From Paenibacillus camerounensis (GTDB lineage: Bacteria > Bacillota > Bacilli > Paenibacillales > Paenibacillaceae): a DNA stretch of 64,000 nt. Made by a program: the position numbers and the translations under genes. Of this stretch, positions 17,190-24,822 are shown in pieces. The stretch is from assembly GCF_000723885.1 (NCBI RefSeq), contig NZ_CCDG010000039.1, forward strand, positions 62,001-126,000, read 5' to 3'. The notes beneath the pieces were generated by a model. The model saw only the letters and a program-made list of their open reading frames with translations, did not search any database and was not told the origin of the DNA. Position 1 is the stretch's first letter. Each line of letters opens with the position of its first letter.

Positions 17190-18065
17190 TTAAAAAGTGA
17201 TCTCCCCGTCGTAAGAAGCGATCAGCCGGTAGAGCTCAGGACGGCGGTCACGGAAAATGCCCCACTCAATCCGGCCGACTTCCAGCGCGTCCAGATCAAA
17301 TTCACTAACCAGCACTGCCTGCTCATCGCGTCCGGCTTCCACAATCTTGTTGCCCTGCGGGCCTGCGATGAATGAGGAGCCATAGAAGTTAATGCTGGAT
17401 TCCTCATCTTTCTCCTCACCGATACGGTTGGAGGCTACAACGGGAATCAGGTTAGCTGCCGCATGTCCCAGCATGCAGGTCTGCCAGTGATCCTTCGAGT
17501 CAATCGAGCCGTCCTGCGGCTCAGAACCGATGGCAGTCGGGTAGAACAGGATTTCTGCACCCATCAGGCTCATTACGCGGGCCGCTTCCGGATACCACTG
17601 GTCCCAGCAGACACCTACGCCGATTTTGGCATAGCGGGTATTCCAGACCTTGAAGCCTGTGTCACCGGGGTTGAAATAAAACTTCTCTTCATAACCCGGC
17701 CCGTCCGGAATATGGCTCTTGCGGTATTTGCCCAGCACTGTACCGTCGGCATCAATCACCGCCAGCGAGTTGTAGCGCGCATAATTCTTTTTCTCATAAA
17801 AGCTAATCGGCAGCACTACCTGCAGCTCTTTGGCAACAGCCTTGAAATGGTTCACTGCCTTGTTCTGCTCAAGCTCAGTGGCGTAAGCATAATAATCCGA
17901 CTTCTCCTTCTGGCAGAAATACGGGGTTTCGAACAGCTCCTGCAGCAGAATAATCTGCGCTCCCTGTGCTGCCGCTTCTCTTACCAGAACCTCAGCGTTG
18001 CGGATATTCTCATCAATGTCACCGGAACAGCTCATTTGCGTTGCGGCTACTTTTACTTTTCTCAC
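17190..18065 (-). CDS. aguB: N-carbamoylputrescine amidase
   Basis: 291 residues, nitrilase superfamily. The catalytic triad is visible: Glu in LLQELFETPYFCQ (about 42), Lys in GKYRKSHIPDGPGY (about 120) and Cys in IGVGVCWDQWYPEAAR (about 155). The enzyme hydrolyses N-carbamoylputrescine to putrescine, CO2 and ammonia. The start is GTG with AAGGAGG 8 nt upstream. It follows aguA by 25 bp, so the two form a complete agmatine-to-putrescine operon. The family length (about 290-300) is normal and no residue appears missing. Confidence 0.95.
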   Translation of the reverse strand: MRKVKVAATQMSCSGDIDENIRNAEVLVREAAAQGAQIILLQELFETPYFCQKEKSDYYAYATELEQNKAVNHFKAVAKELQVVLPISFYEKKNYARYNSLAVIDADGTVLGKYRKSHIPDGPGYEEKFYFNPGDTGFKVWNTRYAKIGVGVCWDQWYPEAARVMSLMGAEILFYPTAIGSEPQDGSIDSKDHWQTCMLGHAAANLIPVVASNRIGEEKDEESSINFYGSSFIAGPQGNKIVEAGRDEQAVLVSEFDLDALEVGRIEWGIFRDRRPELYRLIASYDGEITF

Positions 18066-18090
18066 GTTTCAGTCCTCCTTGCAAATTCAG

Positions 18091-19119
18091 TTATTTCCGT
18101 GCAGGCATCTGCTGCGTGGTGCAGTGCACATTGCCGCCTTCACCGATTACAGCCATACCATTCACCGTACGGATTCTGCGTTCAGGGAAAAGGGCAGCAA
18201 GCTGCTGCTCGGCAAGCTTGTCCGTCTCTGTAGCTGTGCCGCCGAATACCGGCAGAATGATGCCGCCGTTTACAAAGTAGAAATTCAGATAGCTGAGCGT
18301 CAGCCGGCTGTCTTCATAGTCCACACGCGGAGGCTGCTGAACCCGGATAATCTCCAGCTTCCGCCCCTTGGCGTCCACTGCATTCTCCAGAATGCGCAGA
18401 TTCTCCTGAGTAATCTCATAATTCTCATCCTGCGGATCATCACAGACCTGGATAATGACCTTGCCCGGCGCTGCAAAGCAGGCAATATTATCGACATGGC
18501 CGTCCGTTTCATCCCCGCTGAGGCCGCGTGTCAGCCAGATAATAGAATCTGTACCGGTAAACCGCCGCACCTGCTCCTCGATCTCCTCCCGGCTCAGCTC
18601 CGGGTTACGGTTCGTGTTCAGCAGGCATTCCTCGGTGGTAATCAGCGTCCCCTCGCCGTCAGTATGAATGGAGCCGCCCTCCATAACAAGCGGAGCATCA
18701 AAGCGCTCAATCTGCAGGGACTCCAGAATCTGCGGCGCTACCTCATCATCAAGATCCCAAGGCATATATTTGCCGCCCCAGGCGTTAAACTTCCAGTTCA
18801 CACCGGCGAGCTTGCCTTCTTCAGCAGCAACAAAGGTCGGACCGTTATCACGCAGCCAGGCATCATTATGGCGGACGGGAAGAAGTGTAACATTGTCTCC
18901 AAGCCCCAGAGCCTCTACCGCTTTCAGCTCTTCAGGGTTTACAATTACTGTAACTGGCTCAAACTCGGCTATAGCCTTTATAATTTCAGCATAGCCTTCG
19001 CTTACGGATGTGTAGTTATCCGGGAATACCATGGATGCCTGCACCGGCCAGGAGATAAAGGTCCGCTCATGCAGCTCCCATTCGGCCGGCATTGTATAGT
19101 TCAAATCTTTTGGATACAT
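18091..19119 (-). CDS. aguA: Agmatine deiminase
   Basis: 342 residues, peptidyl-arginine-deiminase-like family. It contains the N-terminal WPxx block (HERTFISWPVQ), MEGGSIHTDGEGTLITTEECLLN (acidic and Asn active-site region), DETDGHVDNIACF (catalytic Asp/His) and the nucleophile Cys in GEGGNVHCTTQQMP near the C-terminus. It converts agmatine to N-carbamoylputrescine and ammonia, which AguB then processes. A promoter reading left is visible at 19183-19211. The operon is divergent from the quorum-sensing-type regulator gene. Confidence 0.96.
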   Translation of the reverse strand: MYPKDLNYTMPAEWELHERTFISWPVQASMVFPDNYTSVSEGYAEIIKAIAEFEPVTVIVNPEELKAVEALGLGDNVTLLPVRHNDAWLRDNGPTFVAAEEGKLAGVNWKFNAWGGKYMPWDLDDEVAPQILESLQIERFDAPLVMEGGSIHTDGEGTLITTEECLLNTNRNPELSREEIEEQVRRFTGTDSIIWLTRGLSGDETDGHVDNIACFAAPGKVIIQVCDDPQDENYEITQENLRILENAVDAKGRKLEIIRVQQPPRVDYEDSRLTLSYLNFYFVNGGIILPVFGGTATETDKLAEQQLAALFPERRIRTVNGMAVIGEGGNVHCTTQQMPARK

Positions 19120-19182
19120 TCGTTAGATACCTCTGTCAGTTAAATTTGGAGCAGCCTGAACATGCAAAAAAGCTCCTTATAC

Positions 19183-19211
19183 ATCATACAATAATATAAG
19201 GACACGCTCAA
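19183..19211 (-). promoter_or_regulatory. Promoter of aguAB
   Basis: Minus strand -35 TTGAGC (19206-19211) and -10 TATGAT (19183-19188) with 17 bp between them. It lies about 65 bp upstream of the aguA start. A GGAGC/GCTCC dyad lies in the leader. Confidence 0.6.
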
Positions 19212-19257
19212 TTGGCAGAAATCTGTATGATTTCACATATCCGTATTAATTCTAATA

Positions 19258-19285
19258 TTGACCAATGTTACATTTTGCATAATAC
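19258..19285 (+). promoter_or_regulatory. Promoter of the RRNPP regulator gene
   Basis: -35 TTGACC (19258-19263) and -10 TAATAC (19280-19285), spacing 16 bp. The predicted transcript starts near 19292, leaving about 54 nt before the TTG start codon. It is back to back with the aguAB promoter. Confidence 0.6.
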
Positions 19286-19345
19286 TGGAAGATGTATATT
19301 TACTTATTGATTTACCGGTCCTACAGCGTGAAAGGTGGTCATCTA

Positions 19346-20734
19346 TTGGAAGCTGCATCCACGATCCTAACAGAACTTGAAGATTATATGAAGCGTGAAG
19401 CTTTAACCATATCAAAATTTGCCGCGCGTTCCGGGATGAATTCCGGCACACTCAGCAATGTTATTCAAGGCCACCGCCCGATTGCCATGCAGCAGCTGGA
19501 CCGGATTACCTTGGCTATGGATTTGCCCGAAGGACATTTTTATGACCTTTATGTTGATAATTATATTATTAACGGTGCGCCGGACTGGCGGCGGATCGGT
19601 CCGCTGCTTCAGCGCTGTGCAGAGCTGGATAAGCTGGGGGCAATCCACCGCGTAGTCCAGCATATCATGGATAAGCTGATCTATGCTCCCATGCTGTTCG
19701 ATGCGGCAGAAGAGCTGTATGCCCAGGGCCGTTCAGCCGCTGCCGCCCTCATGTACGAAAGTGTCGCCGAGGGTGAACGGTTCCAGCATTCCGAACGTCT
19801 GGCGCTTTGCCGGTACCGGCTGTTCATGATCGGGCTGGGTGATAGCCAGGACGAGAATCTGCATGCTGCCAATCAATTTGAGCCTTATGTGGAGCGTCTG
19901 GACGAAGCCGACCAGCTTGATGCGCTCAAGCATTTGGCTGATGTGTTTGCGTCCCTGCACCGCTGGGATAAGGTCAATGAGCTGGCTGAGCTGCTTGGAC
20001 AGAAGGCTTCTCTGCAATATAAGCATCTCAAAAAGGAATCCAGGCAGAAGCAGCCGGGCCGGCCGCTTATTTACTATATATTGTATGCCTATTTATCCAA
20101 AGCCGGAGTCTGCGATGAGCGCGGTGATTATCAGAAGGCTTTGTATTACACCTCCGTATACAGTGATGTAAGCTGGATGAGGTCCCCTTTGAGCCAGGAA
20201 GAGCAGCGGGTTGTCGATCAGTTCCAGGAATGGGCCCATGCTAATACCTTTTTATACCGGCTGATGTCCGGAGAGGTGGAGGTGCTGCCTGAATACATCA
20301 GCTATATTGAGAACAAGGAGAATGAAATCCCTTCAGCCTTGTACAAAATCATTCAGGCTGCCAACCGTTATGAATTCGATATTGATGACATTCTGGAGCG
20401 GTTCAGAAGTCATATGACCTACCGGGAACAGCAAAGCCGCCTGGGAAAGTTCACGCAGCAATTGACCGGTGACAGGCATACAAGGTTTATGACGGAGCTG
20501 GCGTTGTATTATTTAAGACATAATAGTTTTGCTGCTGGCTTCCATTACCTATTAGAAGGTTTGGAATCATCTGTTATTATAAAAAGTGACTCCAACATCG
20601 TCAGATGCGTCGGAATCTTCGAAAAATACCGGCCGTCCGCCTTGCCGGAGCATATTCAGAAGTATACAAAATCAATTAGCGAGGTGTACAGAATCAATGA
20701 AAAAAAAGATGGCCTTATTGATATCACTAACTAG
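19346..20734 (+). CDS. XRE-family regulator with TPR-like domain (AimR/AloR-like, RRNPP)
   Basis: The start is a TTG at 19346 (LEAASTILTEL, 462 residues), because AAAGGTGG lies 7 nt upstream. The N-terminal helix-turn-helix (about 15-65) reads LTISKFAARSGMNSGTLSNV. The rest is all helical, with repeated ~35-residue helical pairs typical of TPR repeats. HTH plus TPR defines the RRNPP regulators (PlcR, NprR, AimR), which bind short re-imported peptides. A 38-codon exported peptide gene overlaps the last 38 nt of this gene in another frame, the classical receptor-propeptide layout. Length and layout fit the Alo (AimR-like) systems described in Paenibacillus. Targets are unknown; the divergent aguAB operon is a candidate. 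Confidence 0.85.
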   Translation: MEAASTILTELEDYMKREALTISKFAARSGMNSGTLSNVIQGHRPIAMQQLDRITLAMDLPEGHFYDLYVDNYIINGAPDWRRIGPLLQRCAELDKLGAIHRVVQHIMDKLIYAPMLFDAAEELYAQGRSAAAALMYESVAEGERFQHSERLALCRYRLFMIGLGDSQDENLHAANQFEPYVERLDEADQLDALKHLADVFASLHRWDKVNELAELLGQKASLQYKHLKKESRQKQPGRPLIYYILYAYLSKAGVCDERGDYQKALYYTSVYSDVSWMRSPLSQEEQRVVDQFQEWAHANTFLYRLMSGEVEVLPEYISYIENKENEIPSALYKIIQAANRYEFDIDDILERFRSHMTYREQQSRLGKFTQQLTGDRHTRFMTELALYYLRHNSFAAGFHYLLEGLESSVIIKSDSNIVRCVGIFEKYRPSALPEHIQKYTKSISEVYRINEKKDGLIDITN

Positions 20735-20813
20735 CTTGGCAATTGTATTGGTCTCCACCAGCAAATTTATTGAAGTCATATATCAGCCGCTTACGCATGG
20801 CTGGGGAGGATAA
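20697..20813 (+). CDS. Exported quorum-sensing propeptide (AloP/AimP-like)
   Basis: A 38-residue frame starting at ATG 20697 with GAGGTG 10 nt upstream, inside the end of the regulator gene. The N-terminus (MKKKMALLISLTSLAIVLV) is a Sec-type signal: a Lys-rich start and an uninterrupted hydrophobic core. After STSKFIEVIYQP the protein ends in LTHGWGG. RRNPP propeptides are exported and trimmed so that a C-terminal 5-10 residue peptide becomes the signal. The Gly-rich end, for example THGWGG, is the natural candidate, similar in style to AimP peptides that end in a small Gly-containing hexapeptide. A strong terminator follows at 20889. The mature length is inference. Confidence 0.8.
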   Translation: MKKKMALLISLTSLAIVLVSTSKFIEVIYQPLTHGWGG

Positions 20814-20888
20814 TCACACTTAATGCAGTTCATTCCATTCGTCATCCGGCCTTCGGCTGAATGGCTATGAATGATCTGCAATGAACAT

Positions 20889-20922
20889 AAAGAGGGGCCG
20901 TGCCAATGTGCGGCCCCTCTTT
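20889..20922 (+). terminator. Strong terminator after the regulator-peptide pair
   Basis: Perfect 12-bp stem AAAGAGGGGCCG/CGGCCCCTCTTT with a 10-nt loop. It ends the plus-strand transcript and may also serve the minus-strand phosphodiesterase gene to its right. Confidence 0.85.
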
Positions 20923-20975
20923 CTATATCCGGCATGCACAGCCGGGCTTTCTCAGCAGCCCTGCAGCGGACGTTA

Positions 20976-21518
20976 TTACAGTTGAATGTGCTTCACGGTC
21001 TTTCCGCCAAAATCTTTAATCGTAAATACCCCGTCAGCCAAAATTCCGTAGGAATGCGGGTTATTCTCTTTGGGCAACGAGATAGAGCCCGGATTCAGCA
21101 CGAATATCCCTTCTTTAACAGCGGCTACCGGAAGATGCGTGTGCCCCTGGATAAAAACATCCCCCGGAGCGAGCGGCGGCAGCTGCTCTATGCTAAAGCC
21201 GTGGCCGTGGGTGGCATAGATTGTACGGCCTTCATGCAGGATCAGCACATAGTCACCCATCATCGGGAACTGCAGCAGCATCTGGTCCACCTCAGCATCA
21301 CAGTTGCCGCGCACAGCAGCCAGTGATTTACCATAAGCATTCAGCCGGGCGGCAACCCCTTGCGGATCATACCCCTCCGGCAGCGGATTTCGGGGACCGT
21401 GATACAGGAAATCCCCCAGAATAACAAGCGTATGCGGTTGCTCCTCTTCAGCCTTGGCCAGAGCCTGCTCCAGCCAATACAGCGATCCGTGGATATCAGA
21501 GATAAACATTAATTTCAT
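20976..21518 (-). CDS. YfcE/MJ0936-type metallophosphodiesterase
   Basis: The ATG at 21518 is chosen (180 residues, MKLMFISDIHGS), since AAGGGAGT lies 7 nt upstream; an in-frame ATG at 21542 has no such signal. The calcineurin-like metallophosphoesterase motifs are SDIHG (metal 1), LGDFLYHGPR (bridging Asp), VRGNCD (Asn/His-type catalytic block), THGHGF and QGHTH. It matches the YfcE family, which hydrolyses phosphodiesters with Mn2+ in vitro; the physiological substrate is unknown. Monocistronic by context. Confidence 0.9.
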   Translation of the reverse strand: MKLMFISDIHGSLYWLEQALAKAEEEQPHTLVILGDFLYHGPRNPLPEGYDPQGVAARLNAYGKSLAAVRGNCDAEVDQMLLQFPMMGDYVLILHEGRTIYATHGHGFSIEQLPPLAPGDVFIQGHTHLPVAAVKEGIFVLNPGSISLPKENNPHSYGILADGVFTIKDFGGKTVKHIQL

Positions 21519-21588
21519 TATACAGACTCCCTTTCCATTCATTCCTTATCCTTATTATCTTATCGCTCCCGGCAGAAGCATGCAAAAC

Positions 21589-21608
21589 AGGACGCCGCCG
21601 GCGTCCTG
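21589..21608. terminator. Hairpin between gltD and the phosphodiesterase gene
   Basis: Stem AGGACGCC/GGCGTCCT with a 3-nt loop, 20 bp after the gltD stop. The T run on the minus strand is short (TTTT), so termination is likely but may be partial. Confidence 0.55.
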
Positions 21609-21628
21609 CACTTAAATTATTATTCAAT

Positions 21629-23116
21629 TTACTTGGGCAGGTCAGAGGCGCCCATCAAATAACGGTCAACCTCACGTGCTGTCTGCCGGCCTTCCTGAAT
21701 CGCCCAGACCACCAGACTCTGCCCGCGGCGCATGTCCCCGGCCGTAAACACGCCTTCAATATTCGTTGCCTGTACACCAAACTCCGCCTTGGCATTGGAG
21801 CGCTCATCCCGTTCAACTCCGAGCTCATTGAACAGCGTATCTTCCGGTCCGGTGAAGCCCAGTGCGAGCAGTACAAGCTGTGTCTTGAGTACTTCTTCAC
21901 TGCCCGGCACTTCCTGCGGCACCATCCGCCCCTGCTCATTACGGACCCACTCGATACGTACGGTGTGCAGCTCCTGCACATGTCCGCCGTCATCACCGAC
22001 GAACCGCTTAGATGAGACAAGATAGCGGCGCGGATCTTCCTTATACAGGGCTGCAGCCTCGTGCTGGCCGTAATCGACCTTCAGTACCTTAGGCCATTCC
22101 GGCCAAGGATTGCCTGCCTGGCGGGTCAGCGGAGACTGCGGCATAATCTCCAGCTGGATTACGCTGCGGCAGCCGTGGCGGATTGAAGTCGCCACACAGT
22201 CAGTCCCTGTATCACCGCCGCCGATAACCACAACATCCTTGCCTGCTGCGGACAGATATTCCCCGTCAGCCAGGCCGGAATCCAGCAGGCTCTTCGTGTT
22301 CAGCGTCAGGAATTCCATTGCCTGATGAATGCCGCGCAGTTCACGGCCTTCAATCGGCAGGTCACGCGCCTGCGTCGAGCCGCCGCACAGTACAACTGCA
22401 TCATTGTCTTCCTGCAGCTGTGAAGCAGCCATGTCCTTACCAATCTCTGTACGGGTCACAAATGTTATTCCTTCAGCAGCCAGCAGATCCACCCGGCGCT
22501 GAACCGTTTTCTTGTCCAGCTTCATATTCGGTATACCGTAGGTCAGCAGTCCGCCGATGCGGTCAGCACGCTCATAGACGGTTACTGTGTGTCCTGCTTT
22601 GTTGAGCTGGGCGGCACAGGCGAGGCCCGCCGGACCGGAGCCGACAACCGCCACTCTCCTCCCGGTCCGGACGAGCGGCGGTTCAGGCACGATCCAGCCC
22701 TCGGCAAAGCCGCGGTCCACGATCGAGCGTTCAATCGTCTTGATGGTTACCGGGCTTCCGTTCATTCCCACAGTGCAGGCACCTTCGCACGGGGAAGGAC
22801 AGACGCGTCCCGTAAATTCAGGAAAGTTATTCGTTTTATGCAGCCGCTTCAGTGCAACCTGCCAGTTGCCGCGGTATACCAGGTCATTCCATTCAGGGAT
22901 CAGATTATGCAGCGGACAGCCGGAGGCCATACCTGACAGCAGGCGTCCTACATGGCAGAACGGCGTTCCGCAGTCCATGCAGCGAGCCCCCTGCTCCTTC
23001 AGCTTATCCTCATCCATCGGCAGCAGAAATTCATCCCAGTTCTTGATCCGTTCCAAAGGCCCGCATTCTGCGGCCGTCTGCCGCTGATATTCCAAAAATC
23101 CGGTTGCTTTACCCAT
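21629..23116 (-). CDS. gltD: Glutamate synthase small subunit (NADPH-oxidising)
   Basis: 495 residues. Two N-terminal cysteine clusters for 4Fe-4S centres are visible ([14 protein letters not shown] and [10 protein letters not shown]; then [15 protein letters not shown]). They are followed by the FAD-binding [13 protein letters not shown] and the NADPH-binding [13 protein letters not shown]. The length is standard for GltD. The subunit passes electrons from NADPH to the large subunit, which makes two glutamates from glutamine and 2-oxoglutarate. No large subunit is encoded next to it, which is unusual. Alternatively this could be a GltD-like oxidoreductase serving another partner. A FNR/CRP-like site lies upstream. 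Confidence 0.93.
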   Translation of the reverse strand: MGKATGFLEYQRQTAAECGPLERIKNWDEFLLPMDEDKLKEQGARCMDCGTPFCHVGRLLSGMASGCPLHNLIPEWNDLVYRGNWQVALKRLHKTNNFPEFTGRVCPSPCEGACTVGMNGSPVTIKTIERSIVDRGFAEGWIVPEPPLVRTGRRVAVVGSGPAGLACAAQLNKAGHTVTVYERADRIGGLLTYGIPNMKLDKKTVQRRVDLLAAEGITFVTRTEIGKDMAASQLQEDNDAVVLCGGSTQARDLPIEGRELRGIHQAMEFLTLNTKSLLDSGLADGEYLSAAGKDVVVIGGGDTGTDCVATSIRHGCRSVIQLEIMPQSPLTRQAGNPWPEWPKVLKVDYGQHEAAALYKEDPRRYLVSSKRFVGDDGGHVQELHTVRIEWVRNEQGRMVPQEVPGSEEVLKTQLVLLALGFTGPEDTLFNELGVERDERSNAKAEFGVQATNIEGVFTAGDMRRGQSLVVWAIQEGRQTAREVDRYLMGASDLPK

Positions 23117-23287
23117 TCCTAGTCATCCTCCGAGTTTCTCTGATTGGCCGCCGGTTAATAGCTTAAAGCGGCATTCTTGCCCATTCGGCGCCAAAAAGAT
23201 GGTTACTCCTTGTCACCGGCTGATCATTTGATACTGTAAAGCAGCAAAGTAGTGCCTATATATTATCATCGATTCTTTGCCGCCTAA

Positions 23288-23302
23288 ATGAGCAATGTCA
23301 CT
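23288..23302 (-). promoter_or_regulatory. CRP/FNR-like site upstream of gltD
   Basis: Half-sites spaced by six bases on the minus strand: AGTGA-CATTGC-TCAT. A candidate -10 GATAAT lies at 23262-23267, which would put the site centre near -40, the position for class II activation. The same 14-base core occurs in the peptide importer promoter at 58725-58740. Confidence 0.4.
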
Positions 23303-23348
23303 TTTTTATTTAAAATTTCGGGAATGGGTAAAGCTCTTACCGGCAGCC

Positions 23349-24323
23349 TTACCGGGCCTTGACCAGATTATATACCGAGCCGAATATGCCGAGCAGAATG
23401 CCGGTTACCGGGAATACGATCCAGTTGATGTCCCAGCGCTGGAAAACAAAGCCGCTAATCAGAAAAATGCAGGTAGCCAGCGGCCAGACAATAGCAGCGA
23501 TGGAGCCCATGATGCGCTTCTCTTCCTTTTTCTCAGGAGGGAGCTCGATATATTCCCCTTCCTTGAGCAAAAAGCTGAAGCTCTCCTTGATTGTTCCGTA
23601 GTAGATGAACAGAAAGACTGCCAGTGCGATGAGCAAGAGCATGATAGCCGCACCATAACCCGTAGTGTCCTCACTAACGGCAGCCCAGATAATAACCAGA
23701 ACCGGTGATACCACACAAAGACAAATGCCCAGCGTCAGCGACAGGGTATAAGTGGGAGTATATGCACGTCTGCGCTGCTCAAGCTCTGTCCGCAAAAAGC
23801 AGGGCAGATTAAAGCCCTTTTCCAGATATTTAAACCTTTCCATACTAGAGCCGCTGTAAATGAACATGCCAACCGCAAGCGCTATCAGCACTAGCAGTAT
23901 ACTTACACCGATCATTCCGGCGGCATCCTCCGAGAGCACACCGCGCAGAAAGCCGTATTCAGCAAGGGTAACCAGGACAATCAGCAGCGCAGGACCGATC
24001 ATGCAGAGCACGACTCCAATCCCAACCATGAACCCGGCCCTTTTCTTCGCCGCTGTATAGCTCCATGTATCCTCCGGCGCAAGCAGCGGAAGCAGCGTAT
24101 CCTCTACGCCCCCCGGCAAGCCGAGCTCTTCAACCAGCTCATCTATATTGCCGAACTCGGAAATGACGATGCCGACCGCTTCATTTTCCGATTTGCCTTC
24201 TTTCTTGAGCTCATGGTATTTCTCCTCCATATTGGCCAGCAGATCCTGCTTCAGATTGTACGTCTGTTCGGTCCTAGGCAGGGAAGCAAACATATTATTC
24301 AAATATGCGGCTATAGTATCCAT
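23349..24323 (-). CDS. HAAS-domain membrane protein paired with PadR regulator
   Basis: 324 residues. The N-terminal soluble helical domain (1-65: LPRTEQTYNLKQDLLANMEE, then NEAVGIVISEFGNIDELV) is the HAAS/permease-prefix type commonly encoded next to PadR regulators. Three pairs of hydrophobic segments follow (about 90-150, 190-235 and 265-315), giving about six membrane helices. HAAS proteins are thought to be sensor or signalling partners in envelope stress; the exact role is unknown. It begins 4 bp after the padR stop, so the two are co-expressed under the operator at 24679-24734. Confidence 0.85.
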   Translation of the reverse strand: MDTIAAYLNNMFASLPRTEQTYNLKQDLLANMEEKYHELKKEGKSENEAVGIVISEFGNIDELVEELGLPGGVEDTLLPLLAPEDTWSYTAAKKRAGFMVGIGVVLCMIGPALLIVLVTLAEYGFLRGVLSEDAAGMIGVSILLVLIALAVGMFIYSGSSMERFKYLEKGFNLPCFLRTELEQRRRAYTPTYTLSLTLGICLCVVSPVLVIIWAAVSEDTTGYGAAIMLLLIALAVFLFIYYGTIKESFSFLLKEGEYIELPPEKKEEKRIMGSIAAIVWPLATCIFLISGFVFQRWDINWIVFPVTGILLGIFGSVYNLVKAR

Positions 24324-24327
24324 GTCA

Positions 24328-24654
24328 TTACAGCTCCTTTATGAATTTGTTGACAACCTCTTGTGTAACCTTCCATTCTGCACACTTCTCCCGGTAGTAG
24401 GCCAGACCCTGCGGTGTAATGCGGTAATAGGTGCGTCTCTTTCCAAACGTCTCATCCAGGAAAAAAGAGTCGATATATCCGTTCTTCTCAAGCCGGGAGA
24501 ACGCGGAGTATAGGGTGGTTTCCTTCATAACATACTTCTCGTCTGACAGCTTCCTGATGTTCTTGGATATTTCATATCCGTAAGATTCGCCATCGAGCAG
24601 CATGTAGAGAATAAGGGTATCGTTATAGCCCCGGATAACATCACTGCTGATCAA
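24328..24654 (-). CDS. PadR family transcriptional regulator
   Basis: 108 residues. The winged-helix PadR pattern is clear: YNDTLILYMLLDGESYGYEI, TLYSAFSRLEKNGYID (recognition helix and start of the wing) and FGKRRTYYRITPQGLAYY. PadR proteins are dimeric repressors that often control their own operon and a neighbouring membrane protein or transporter. A near-perfect 20-bp inverted repeat overlaps its promoter, strongly suggesting autorepression. It is the first gene of a two-gene operon with the HAAS membrane protein. Confidence 0.93.
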   Translation of the reverse strand: MISSDVIRGYNDTLILYMLLDGESYGYEISKNIRKLSDEKYVMKETTLYSAFSRLEKNGYIDSFFLDETFGKRRTYYRITPQGLAYYREKCAEWKVTQEVVNKFIKEL

Positions 24655-24678
24655 GTGCGGGCCTCCTTAACGTTTTTT

Positions 24679-24734
24679 TACTTCATCTGTCGTAGTAATT
24701 GAATTGTAGCATACTTACTACGACAGGTGAAGTA
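24679..24734. promoter_or_regulatory. PadR operator: 20-bp inverted repeat
   Basis: Arms at 24679-24698 and 24715-24734 match at 19 of 20 positions (core CTGTCGTAGTAA / TTACTACGACAG) and are separated by 16 bp. The -35 and -10 of the padR promoter lie in the right arm and spacer, so a bound dimer or tetramer would block RNA polymerase. Confidence 0.8.
24703..24731 (-). promoter_or_regulatory. Promoter of the padR-HAAS operon
   Basis: Minus strand -35 TTCACC (24726-24731) and -10 TACAAT (24703-24708), spacing 17 bp, lying inside the inverted repeat. Confidence 0.65.
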
Positions 24735-24762
24735 CTTTTCCATAAAACAGGCTTGTCCAGGC

Positions 24763-24805
24763 AAAAAAAATACGGATGCCCTCCTTATCCAGGAGCAGCA
24801 TCCGT
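24763..24805 (-). terminator. Rho-independent terminator after pulA
   Basis: Stem ACGGATGC/GCATCCGT with an inner CTCC/GGAG stem, followed on the minus strand by eight T residues. It lies 18 bp past the pulA stop. Confidence 0.85.
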
Positions 24806-24822
24806 TGACTGTTGTTCAAACC

